Shown piece by piece: positions 30,118 to 40,700 of a stretch of DNA of 64,000 nucleotides. Where the stretch lies: NCBI GenBank assembly GCA_022376515.1, contig WTXI01000167.1, forward strand, positions 1-64,000, read 5' to 3'. Position 1 is the stretch's first letter. Every line of letters starts with the position of its first letter. Origin of the DNA: Lactifluus volemus. Taxonomy: Eukaryota > Basidiomycota > Agaricomycetes > Russulales > Russulaceae. The notes beneath the pieces are model-generated. The model was not told the origin of the DNA and made no database searches. It saw nothing but the letters and a program-made list of their open reading frames with translations. The position numbers and the translations under genes were made by a program.

Positions 30118-33100
30118 TTACTCACGGTCAGCAGCATAGTCCCAGTCACCCATCTCCGTGTTGATCCAGCCAGACGTGGAGCGGTCAACACCGTGGCCGT
30201 ACCAGAGGTAAGCCTTCTTGTCGTTGGTGTAAGGGCACGTCCAATGCCAGTGAGGGTGTTCTAGGGGGACTCTACAAGAGTCTCCGAACTTGCATTGCTG
30301 GTGGGGTTCATGACACGAAGGGCCTGGATGGCCGTAGTCAGCACACCATTCACACCAGTCGTGGAGGGGGCACTGGACGTAGAGGTGCCCGGGGTTTCGT
30401 CGCTTGCATCGACCACAATAGGGCGTGTGCGTGATCCTGGCTGCGGCACTATCAGCGGCGGTTCCACTGCTACTATTGACGACCCGTTCCATGCAAGTCT
30501 TGCAGTGAAGGGAATGCGTGCCGTCATGAACTGGACTCCTTGTCCACTCGTCGTCGTCAATGTTGCCGTCATTACCAAATGCCCATCCGAGTTCGTCGTC
30601 CTGGATAGGGGAGACAGATGAGGCGGGCGAGTTGCGGACGTTAGAGGCCGGTGAGCTTGGTAAGGAGGATAGTTGGTTGTTTGGCGGGGAGGGGGCGGTG
30701 TCGCTCCGCGGGAGTCCACCAAAATCGGGGAGGTTCTCGTGCCACGTTGGCGATGCGAGGACGGGGAGTGGGGTCCACGGGCGGTCGGAGGTAGGTGTGA
30801 GGTAGTCCCAAAGCGAACTCGTCGGTTTGGGTTGCTGTATGGCCCATGCTGCGAACTCGCAAGCCTGGAAGAGCGATTCTCTAAGGGCGTCGTCGAGCGG
30901 GGTAATTCGCGGGTATAAGGTGGGAGAACGGGGGTCGGGGATCGGTTTCTCTGACGCCGTGTATAGGTCACTGGGATAAACGGTGGAGAGGCCGAACGAT
31001 GATTGGTAGATGAGGGACGACGGATGGACTGGGCGGATGGGACGTGGTGCGGGTAGGTCATATTGGGTTGGGACATGTTGCATGTAGCGAATTGTGAGGG
31101 AGTTTGGTAAAGGTGGTGTGGTGGTGGTAGCTGTAGTAGTGGGGATGAAAGTTGGTGATGTCGTCTCTTGCTGAAGCAAGAGGGTTCTTATAGCTTTTGG
31201 CTGAGCTTTGTAAAAAGCTGTGAGTAGTTCTGGGGCATCAACATTCTCGGCTGGTTCCCATGTGTTGTGTGCGGCGGAATAGCCTTTCCACTTTAGGAGA
31301 TACTGGAGTCTGGTCTTGTTCTTTGGTCCAATACGTCTAGACCCTAGAACAGCTTCTACTTCGTACTCCTCTTCTCCGTTTACAAGTTCCGGTGGAGGCT
31401 GTTCGAAGTTCGGACCATGTTCGGGTGTTTCCGTATAGGGAGCGATCAGTGATGTGTGAAACACATCATGAATCTGCCATCGATCTGGGAGTTTGAGGCG
31501 TATAACTACCGGTGATATAACTTTGGTGATCGTAAAGGGTCCGTAGCGTTTTGGGGCTAGCTTGCTGCTAAGGTGCGTCATTTTGAGATTGGTACCTTCA
31601 AGCCAGACTTTTTCTCCTACGGCGTATTTTCGGTAGTGGCGTTGACCCTTCTTGTGTTCTGTACGTTTGTGAAGGAGGGTCTGTGCGTGTTTCATCGCTG
31701 ATCGGGCTTTTTCTCGGATGTTTTTGAGTTCTTCGGATCTTTTGTTGACATAGGGTAGATGGCTTGTGATCCGAGAGGTCGCGACGAGAGGAGTATATCC
31801 GATGAGAAGCTCATACGGAGTAAATCCGGTTGTGGCGTTTGGCCACGAGTTATGGACGAACTGGGCCATGGGCAGGAGTGTAGACCAGTCATTCATATAA
31901 TCATTGCCGTAGATGCGGAGATATTGTTCTACTCGTTGATTGCTTCTTTCTGATTGACCGTCTGTTTGAGGGTGATAGGCAGTACTGATATTTTGCGATA
32001 TCTTGAGCTTTTGGCAGAGCCCCGTGGCTAGGTGTGATGTGAAGCGGGGATCTCTATCAGAGATGATTCTTCGGGGGATGCCGTAGTTCGGAAAAACGTT
32101 GGAGATGTATAGGTCGATAACTTCTTCCGTGGTGATCTTTTTTGTACACGGTAAGAAGACGGCAGCTTTAGTGCAATCGTGATCGACAATTGTGAGGATG
32201 GAATCATATCCATGTGACTCGGGGAGATCCGTGATAAGGTCCATCGTTACGACTTGGAAAGGAACATTGGACGCTTCCTGTTCTCGTGGTTCGATGGGAG
32301 CGATAGGGGGTTTTGGGCGATGGGTAAGGGGTTTTGTTGACTGGCATGTGGCGCATCCCTTGACGTATTGGGTGACATACTGCTTGAGTCCAGGCCACCA
32401 GAAGTTATGGAAGACTTCTATCATGGTGTTGGCGATGCCTGGATGACCAGCGAGTTGATGGTCATGATATCGCCAGAGTATATCTTTCTTCAGTTGGTCG
32501 TCCTCAGGGACTACTGGAGCGTCCGCTTTCCACCACTGTCCCTTGTGATCTTGCTCTAGCTGATGTTCTTCAGCCCATTGTTTCATGAGGTCGTCATTTT
32601 CTTTTTGTGCTAACCAAACACGTCCTTCAATGGAGTGAAGCTCCATTGCTTGGACAAAGAGCTTGTCAGGTAACACCACGACGTCTTCATTGTCATTATC
32701 GCCTTTGGGAATGGCGGGGTGTCGTGACAGGGCGTCGGCACGATTTGTAGCGCCAGGTTTGTGGATGAGTTCAAAGTTAAACTCTGCTAACTTGCTCAAG
32801 TAGCGCGCCACTCTTCGCGCAATGTTTCGTGGTGATCGGTAAAATCGGAGGTTGTTGTGGTCAGTGTATACTTTGATTGGGAATGGTGAGGATAATAACA
32901 CGTGTTCCCATCGAAGGAGTCCTCTGACGACTGCTAGAAGTTCGCGGTCATAGACTGGGTAATTTCTTTCCGCAGCGTTGAAGGTATGTGAGTCATAACC
33001 GACTGCTCTTGGTTTGTTGTCTTCGTCTCTTTGAAGTAGGACTGCTCCAGTGGCATATTGGGAGGCGTCTACTTCAAGTTCAAAGGGTTTTGAGTAGTTG

Positions 33101-34694
33101 GGTCGGTATAGGACTGGGTCTTCCTGTACGCGTTGAAGTAAAATTTTTAGGGCATTACTGCACTCATTGGTCCAGTCGAACTTCACCCCCTTCTTTAGAA
33201 GTGCAGTAATGGGACGCGCAATGTCGGCAAAACCACGGATGAAGGGTCGTTGAAAGCCGAGGACGCCGAGGGTGCTTCTGACGTCCTCTACTTTTGTGAG
33301 AATGGTGGGCCAATTGGCTAGACCATTCTTTTTGTTGGGTCGATTGTTATTTTTCCATCGCGGACTTCAATACCAAGGTATTTGACTTGTTCTTTCTCGA
33401 AGTGGCATTTTGATGCTTTGAAGAACAAGGAGAGTTCGCGAGCGCGTGTGAGAACTGCGTGGGTGATCTCCCGAAGTTCTTCCAGATTGTCAGAACAAAT
33501 AAGGACGTCATCCATATAGATTAGAATGCGTCCTGGATATTTGTTGACAAGATCAGCAAAGGCGGCATCCATGAATCTTTGGAAGACTGCTGGTGAGTTG
33601 CGTAGTCCAAAGAACATCACTTTAGGCTTAAAAAGACCATAGGGAGTTTTAAAAGCGGCTTTCCACTGGTCTTCGTCTTTAATGCGGATATTGTGATACC
33701 CCCATCGAATGTCAAGGGTAGTAAAATATCGCATGCCATGGAGTTGTTCTAGGAGATTTTCGATGCGGGGGAGAGGGTAGACGTCAGGAATGGTGTGTTC
33801 ATTAACGCGTCGATAATCTTGAACTGGTCTAGAACTTCCATCTGCTTTAGGGATAAGGAACCAGGGTGAAGACCAAGGGGAATCCGTTTGCTCAATATAG
33901 CCTTTTCTTGATGTTCTTTAAGGAATTTCTTTGTAATTTCCTTTCCTTCTTCAGTTAGTGGGTAAACTTTGCAGTTAATGATGTCGGGTGCGTCTGGTTT
34001 CAGCTTTATTTCCATATCGAATTTTCCTCGGCTAGGAGGGAAGCGTTTTGCCGCTTCTTCATCGAAGATGAAGGCATGACGCTGATATTCAAGGGTATTC
34101 CTTGAACGGCAGCGCTGGAAGCCGTGCGTCGTTCAGTATCCGCAATGGCCCACTCTTGGGATTTTCCAGCAGGTTCTAAAGCTCGTGCGAGTAAAACTCG
34201 AGCTTTTTCTTTGAGAGCAACTGCTGCGTGGTAATATTGGGATTCGAGGCAGATTTTTGGATTTTCATCGTCTAAGGTTCGGTCTTTCCAGTTGAGTCGT
34301 GGGTTAAATGTTTCTAGCCATGGATATCCAAGGATGACGCGATCCATGCCTAGATCAGTGATGAAGAAGTTTTGTAATTCTTCTAGTTTTCCCATACGGA
34401 TACGTAAGGTAGAAAACTTCGTGACTCGTCCTAGTTTATTTTCTGTTCCATCGACGTTAAAGATCTGGATTGGTTTTTCTAGATCTTTTGTTCCTAATTG
34501 CCATCTTTCTGCCGTTCGATGATCGATGAAATTACTGGTAGCGCCGCTATCGACTAGCGCTTTGTCTTCCTTCGTTCCGCCATTATAGCTTGAATAAATA
34601 ATAGGGACTTCCATTGATGAAATGGCATTTAAATACAAGCTATTCGGTACTAAGGCTCGGATCCAGGCGGGGAGATCAGAGCCCTTTAAAAAGA
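30118..34694 (-). CDS. pol: Gypsy-3 pol polyprotein
   Basis: The order is protease (ALVDSGATSNFID, about 34525-34565), reverse transcriptase (FTTLDIRWGYHNIRIKDEDQ; LIYMDDVLICS near 33490-33525), RNase H (FELEVDASQYATGAVLLQ, about 33040-33090), integrase zinc domain (YHDHQLAGHPGI to CATCQ, about 32340-32480), core (MDLITDLPESHGYDS, SDRDPRFTSH, YHPQTDGQSERSNQ), chromodomain (EEEYEVEAVLGSRRIG to HNTWEPAENV, about 31240-31390), and a C-terminal extension rich in Cys/His (30118-30510). Pol is in the -1 frame relative to gag, with the junction at 34686-34694. Two breaks, near 33893 and 33335, are each one A short in an A-run. Otherwise the coding sequence is continuous, and the last 1,022 codons form one uninterrupted frame. 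It may be functional if those are sequencing errors. Confidence 0.88.
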
Positions 34695-36503
34695 CGGATC
34701 TTGAGAAAGGAATTCGGCAAGTTTGCCGCGTTCCTCATCTGACATGGCTTTGAGGGCTTTAGCAACTTCCATATTTGAAAGTTCCTTGGAAGAAATAGGG
34801 GTAGGGTTTGTTGTTGCCTCGGATGTTTCAGTAACGCGGGCACGCGTAGTACCGGTGGTATTCGCGTTCCGTTTCTTCTTAACAGGGCATTCTCTCGAGA
34901 GATGGCCTTGTTCTTTGCAATAGAAGCAACGCCCTTCGCGTATGAGGCGTTCGCGGTCGGGGTCGGGGGTACGGTTGCTTTGGGTAGTAGTAACGTCTAC
35001 ATCCATGGCATCAGGATCACGTTGTGGGCGTGGGGTTGGGCGCGGTGGTTGTTGAGGACGGCGTTGTTGTTGCTGTCCTCGCGCGTTGCCAAGTAATTGA
35101 GTAATGTTCCCCAGCGACCCACTGCCGTGTAGTTCTTTGAACAATTTTTGTTCCGTCCATGCAGCTGAATGTTTACGTGCCGCTTCCTGCCAATCTGCAA
35201 GGGTTTCTGGTTTCGGCCATTCACGATTCATAATGGTCATGTGAAGGGCTTCTTTGAGGCCGGCACGATACTGGATGATAGTTCCTTGAGCGTCGGCTTC
35301 AAAGCCTGCTTCTTCAAGGAGGTCATTAAATGAGGCGGTGTAGTCATCCAAATTATCCCCAATCATTCGAAGTTTTGTAAACTTCGTAAGGGCATCTTCT
35401 TTTGCGGCGGCGTCTCGGAAATCTTCAAGGAACCTTTGTTTGAAACCAATCCAAAGGTCTAGGTCATCGGGGTCGCCTCCACGGTCTAGGTATCCTCCCA
35501 GGGAGTTAAGACGTGCTTGGGCCCAGCCTTCGCAACGTGGTCCAGACATAAATGTGGTGAACATGAGGATTCGATTTGCAGGGTTCGACATTCCGGGGTT
35601 TCCTCGGTTTAATCTTCGGTAGTTTTCGAAGATTTCCATGAAACGTTTCGATCGTGATCTATTTCCATCAAAGGGTCTTGGGGGAATCCCCATTAACGCT
35701 CCTCCAGCAGCGGGGATTTGAGCAAAGCCTTGCCCTTGTTGAAGGGGAGCTGCTGCTGCTCCACCTCCTCCACCGCCGCCTCCACCTCCTCCAGGACTAC
35801 CAGGTGCTCCTCCACCTCCTCCTCCAGGACTACCAGGTGCTCCTCCACCTCCTCCACTGCCTCCAGGAGGACCGCCTCCTCCTCCTCCTCCACTACCGCT
35901 GAAGATTGCTCCACTACCACTTGCTGTGGTGGTGGTTTTCTTTCCTTTTCCTTTAGGTTGGGAAAAGAGGGTCGTGGCGGGAGGTGTTACTGTAGCGGTT
36001 GCTGAGGCGATTTGGAAAGGGGGGAGTAGGGCGTAGCCTGCAACTCCTTGTGCAGCTGCATGAAAAGCTCGTGCCGCAAGGGATTGGATAGGTGAGGTGC
36101 TTGTGGAAGCAGGGGCTTTGGATTTGAATATAGTATTCAGGGCGAGGAGTTCTCGAGGGGTAAGTGGGGCATTTGGGTCAGGTTCTGGTTCAGATGTCGG
36201 TTGCTTGGCAAATATTTTTCTCATTTGCTCAAGCTGTTCGTCAGTAGGACTTTCAGGTAAGAGGTCCATGGCTATGTTGTAGTTTGGTTCTTCGCCACTC
36301 CCAGAATCAGAAGGTGTTTCGGGTTGTTTTGGTTCAAGTGAAATCATAGGAGTATCTGAGTGGGCGCGGAATCTGGTCCCTGCGGCCTGCGCAAGGGTTT
36401 CGTCGTCATCGTCGTCGCCTTGTGTAAGGCGATCTTGTTCAGGAGATTCTTCGGCTAACGCGGTGAATCTACCATATGGACTGCCTCTGGAGCTGTCTGA
36501 CAT
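34686..36503 (-). CDS. gag: Gypsy-3 Gag
   Basis: 605 residues from ATG at 36503. The N-terminus is Ser/Glu/Asp-rich and disordered. Residues about 195-260 form a Gly/Pro/Ser-rich tract. The capsid-like region follows (PPRPFDGNRSRSKRFMEIFE, GPRCEGWAQARLNSLGGYLD, LDDYTASFNDLLEEAGF). A CCHC zinc knuckle (CFYCKEQGHLSRECP) lies near residue 535. The frame ends SQDPSF-stop on UCU UUU UAA, the apparent -1 shift site into pol. The frame is intact. Gag would form the particle that packages the element RNA. Confidence 0.88.
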   Translation of the reverse strand: MSDSSRGSPYGRFTALAEESPEQDRLTQGDDDDDETLAQAAGTRFRAHSDTPMISLEPKQPETPSDSGSGEEPNYNIAMDLLPESPTDEQLEQMRKIFAKQPTSEPEPDPNAPLTPRELLALNTIFKSKAPASTSTSPIQSLAARAFHAAAQGVAGYALLPPFQIASATATVTPPATTLFSQPKGKGKKTTTTASGSGAIFSGSGGGGGGGPPGGSGGGGGAPGSPGGGGGGAPGSPGGGGGGGGGGGAAAAPLQQGQGFAQIPAAGGALMGIPPRPFDGNRSRSKRFMEIFENYRRLNRGNPGMSNPANRILMFTTFMSGPRCEGWAQARLNSLGGYLDRGGDPDDLDLWIGFKQRFLEDFRDAAAKEDALTKFTKLRMIGDNLDDYTASFNDLLEEAGFEADAQGTIIQYRAGLKEALHMTIMNREWPKPETLADWQEAARKHSAAWTEQKLFKELHGSGSLGNITQLLGNARGQQQQRRPQQPPRPTPRPQRDPDAMDVDVTTTQSNRTPDPDRERLIREGRCFYCKEQGHLSRECPVKKKRNANTTGTTRARVTETSEATTNPTPISSKELSNMEVAKALKAMSDEERGKLAEFLSQDPSF

Positions 36504-36537
36504 GGTTCGTTCGTTCGTTCACAAATGTGAGAGTAAG

Positions 36538-36549
36538 AAGTCTCAGTTT
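36538..36549 (-). promoter_or_regulatory. Gypsy-3 self-priming primer-binding site
   Basis: On the minus strand, AAACTGAGACTT begins one base after the 5' LTR end. It is complementary to AAGTCTCAGTTT inside that LTR (window 36831-36842), about 30-35 nt downstream of a TATATAA box (36871-36877). This is the same Tf1-like layout as in Gypsy-1/2 but with unrelated sequence. Confidence 0.72.
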
Positions 36550-36550
36550 G

Positions 36551-37156
36551 TGTTAAGGTTCCAAGTGGGACCTTTGTACGAAGTGTGCGTTCGTTCGTGA
36601 AGTCAAGAACTAGACTTGCAAGACGTGCAAGTCAAGATCAAAGATTCGATAGAGACGAGACTTAGTAAACGACTAAGTCAAGAGCGTTTCAGAGGTCAAG
36701 GGCTTTGGGCTCAGGGTGAGACCAAAGTGTCAAGAAGTCGAAGGTCGTGATGTCAAGAGGGTTCTCTCAGGTCTGATGCTTCTAGGCAAGACAAGGTTCT
36801 AATAGATAGAAGGACTTGGATTGCGAAACAAAACTGAGACTTAAGGTCTCTAGGGCAGAAAGTACAGGGTTTATATAGAAAGAAGCGAGGCTATGTGCAC
36901 AGCCGTAGGGGCTGTGACCTTCGTACAGCTTTCAGGGTTTGAAACATGTTTCAGGAATCAGCAAGTCATCCTGTGCATGTGGCTGTTGCTTGAGGCTGTA
37001 CGGTGCTGTGCAAGGCTGTATCGTGAGAGAAATAAGTAAGCGATCTGAAACAAAGCGATCGGCAGTCCATTCACATAAGCAAGGGAGTCAGCAGAAATGA
37101 GTTATCAGTCCGAAAATGTACGGTATGAGTCAGCAAACACGTGTCAGTCCATAACA
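36551..37156 (-). repeat. Gypsy-3 5' LTR (right in window)
   Basis: 606 bp; contains the minus-strand TATATAA box and R-region start described for the primer site. Followed by the GAAGG duplication. Confidence 0.92.
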
Positions 37157-37161
37157 GAAGG

Positions 37162-37729
37162 CAGGATGGGACGCCGACAGCAACGGCACCATCAGAATGT
37201 ACAAGAGAGGACTGGACCTAGGGCTCCTCACCAGTATGCTCAAACAAGTAGGGGCGAACCCAAACACCCTGAGAGGCTGGCAAGAGTTAGCCACTCAGCA
37301 CCACGACGCATACCAGCAATTGAAGCATGAAATCAGCTTCAGAAAGGACGTCCCTCGGTGGGCCAGCCAGCTCATGGCCAAGAAGAAGGAAACCCCCCCC
37401 AGAAAGATCCCTGGGCCATGGACATCGATGTCACCAGAACCGACTCAGCTAAAGCGGACGAAAAACAAAGACTGAGAAGGGAGGGACGGTGCTTCTTCTG
37501 CAAAGAGCAAGGACATCTCTCCAGGGATTGCCCTAAAAAGAAAGGGCAAAGTAATCCCAAACCACCACAGCAGCCCAGGGCTAGAGCTAGCAAGAAGGAG
37601 GACGATGAAACCACGCAAGTCGGTGACGACGAGGACCCCATCCAGATGCTCAGGAGCATCAGAGCCAAAATTGGGAAAGGAGCCTTCAACGGTGCCTTGG
37701 ATGGGCTGGTAGAAGAAGAGGATTTTTGA
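37162..37729 (+). pseudogene. gag: Gypsy-2 gag, C-terminal part
   Basis: Resumes gag after Gypsy-3: MYKRGLDLGLLTSMLKQVGA, ISFRKDVPRWASQLMAKKKE, then a one-base shortfall in a C-run (about 37392-37400) before DPWAMDIDVTRTDSAKADE. The CCHC knuckle (CFFCKEQGHLSRDCP) and Lys/Pro/Arg tail end in EEEDF-stop at 37727-37729. The C-run break is absent at the same place in Gypsy-1, which is broken elsewhere. Confidence 0.8.
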
Positions 37730-40700
37730 ATGGCTCGACCCGTGCAGCCTGGGTGCGAGCCCGTCTTACTCAAATATGTCGTATCTCGAGAACCAATACA
37801 CTGGACATTCCCCTATTGTTCACGAGCGCGACCAAGACGGCTGCCGAAAAAGCACTACTCGACAGTGGCGCTACAGAAAATTTTATCGACCCAAGAATGG
37901 TGGAGAAGCTAGGCCTGGGATCCATAAACCTCCAGGAACCACGAACGGTGTTCAACGTAGACGGAACGGAGAATCAAGACGGTAAAATTACCAGCTACTG
38001 TCTTCTCAACATCCTCAAAGGACGCAAAGAAGCCGCCCAGGTCTTCTATATCACAAACTTAGGCGAAGATCGGATCATCCTGGGATATCCCTGGTTACGG
38101 GAATTTGACCCTCAGATCAATTGGAAGGAGGGAAAGATTCGAGGGCCACCCATCAAGCTATCCACCACCGGACGAAGTTGGAAGCTGAAGTGGGCGGCTC
38201 GAAGGATGAAAATGTGTAAAACGAGTTTCAGTCAACAGTGGGCACAACGAGAGGGAAAAGGGCAAAGCAAGGTAGCCGTGCCGGAGCAGTTCCAGAAGTA
38301 TGCCAAGGTCTTCTCAGAAGAAGAGGCAAAACGCTTTCCCCCTTCACGCCCCGAAGACCTCGTTATCACGCTTCTGCCAGAGGCCCCGAAGACAATCAAC
38401 TGCAAGACATACAAATTAACGGCGGAAGAAACCAAATCGATGAGGACGTTTCTCACAGAGCAGCAAGATAAAGGATACATCACAAGGTCGAAATCCGCAT
38501 GGTCCAGCCCTTTCTTCTACATCAAGAAGCAGGATGGGAAGTTGAGGCCCGTCTATGACTACCGAAAAGTGAACGAATGGACGGTGAAGGATGTGTACCC
38601 CCTCCCCCGCATCGACACCATCTTCGACCAAATGGGAGACGCCAAGCTAATGTCCAAGTTTGACATTAGAGATGGATATTACAACATTCGGATTCACCCG
38701 GACAGCCAGTGGATCACGGCAGTAAAAACAGACGAGGGGCTGTTTGAAGCCAAAGTCATGCCTTTTGGATTGTGTAACGCACCCGCCGCCTTCCAACGAA
38801 TGGCAGACCGCATCTTTGCTAATCTGAAAAAGAAATACCCTCGTTGGGTTCACTGGTACCTGGACGACTTCCTCATCGTAACCCCTGACGACCCAGAACT
38901 GCACGATCAAATCACCAAAGAATACCTAGAAGTTTTGGAGAAGGAGTCACTCTTTCTGAAGCCGGAAAAATGTCAGTTCGCCAGAAGAGAGATCGAGTTT
39001 CTGGGGTACGTCATCGACCAGGGCACCATTCGCATCGACCCGAGCAAGAAGCACGGTCTAGCAGAGTGGCCACGACAACTGAAATCGGTACGGGAGGTCC
39101 GCAGTACGCTCGGAGTCTTGGGCTATCAACGGCAGTTCATCCCAGGATTTGCCAATGTTGCTAGACCTCTGACTAACTTACTGAAGAAGACAACCAAGTT
39201 TGAGTGGACAGAGGAATGTACGCAAGCGGTGGATCGACTAATCAAGGCAGTCACTAGCGACCCGGTCCTACAGAGACCTAACTTGGCTGAACCATTTGTC
39301 TTAGAAGTCGATGCGTCACAATACGCTAGTGGAGCAATTCTCCACCAACCGGACAAGGATCAGAAGTTACGCCCTGTGGGATATTACTCGCGAACGTTCA
39401 ACCAAGCAGAGAGGAACTACGATATCCACGACCGGGAGCTACTGGCAATGATCCGAGGTTTGGAACACTGGCGGCACCTTCTATTGAGCTCCCCGCACGT
39501 CATCACTGTCGTCAGCGACCACGCTAACCTTCAGTATTACCGGGAAGCGCACAAGATCAGTCGACGGGTGGCGCGCTACATCCCTAAGATGGCAGAATAC
39601 AACATGAAGATTGTCCATCGACCGGGGAAGACTAACAAGGCCGACCCACTGTCGCGACGACCAGGATGCGACCAGGGGGAGAATGACCACGAGGATGTGC
39701 TAGTCTTGCCCCCAGAGCTCTTCGTGCGCCTCTTTACGGAAGAACAGTCATTAGAACAAGAAGTAGAGCGCGCTCAAGAGAAACATCAGCAGCAGTTGGA
39801 AGAGTGGACGAAAACAGAAGGAGTGCGAAAGCACCAACACGCTTTGGGACCAAGTGGTATCACCACGACCGATTGGCGGTTCCAGAAGACCCCACGACGC
39901 ATCGAAGCATTCTGCAAATGTACCACGATCACAAGACGGCGGGGCATCCGGGGATCATGAGGACTTGGTCCACGATCGCTAAAGATTACTGGTGGCCCAC
40001 GATGAGAACATTCGTCACCAAATACGTGCAGGGGTGTGCAACTTGTCAAAGCACCAAGAGCGGCACAACCAGACCCAAAGTCCCCTTGGTACCCATTCCC
40101 CCAAAACAAAGCTACGCCCCATATTCGACGATTGCCCTAGACCTGATCACAGACCTCCCGGAGTCGCAAGGCTACGACAGTATTCTACCATCACCGACCA
40201 CGACTGTAGCAAGGCGGCATTCTTTATCCCTTGCAACAAAACCATCGACAGTGAAGGAGTCGCGAGATGCTATGCCAAAGAGGTGTTCCCCCATTACGGC
40301 CCCCGAAGCGGGTGATCTCAGATCGCGATCCACGCTTTGCATCAAAATGGACGAGAGAACTGTGTAGACAATTGGGGATTGATCAGAACATCAGTACGGC
40401 ATACCACCCCCAAACAGATGGCCAATCGGAACGAACGAACCAATGGCTAGAACAATACCTGCGCGTCTATGGAAACTTCCAACAGAATGACTGGGTCAGC
40501 TGGTTGCCTCTAGCCCAGTTCGTCCACAACTCGTGGATCAATGAAACAACAAAACAAACCCCGTTCGACTTACTTATGGGACACACCCCACGGTATGGCA
40601 AACTGATAAGGAAGGGAAGATGCCAGCAGTAGAACGGCGCAAAGACTATTTGATGGAGAAACGTAACCAAGCGCGTCAAGCGATCCAAAGGGCGCAAGAC

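Larger units (their letters stand above)
29478..37156 (-). mobile_element. Gypsy-3, young chromodomain retrotransposon
   Basis: 7,679 bp, minus orientation. The LTRs of 606 bp (29478-30083 and 36551-37156) appear identical throughout. GAAGG target duplication. On the minus strand the LTR starts TGTTATGG and ends CCTTAACA. The polypurine tract AGAAGGGGGATGG (complement of 30084-30096) precedes the 3' LTR. Gag and pol are nearly intact; only two single-base shortfalls in A-runs were noticed. It belongs to a different family from Gypsy-1/2. Confidence 0.93.
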
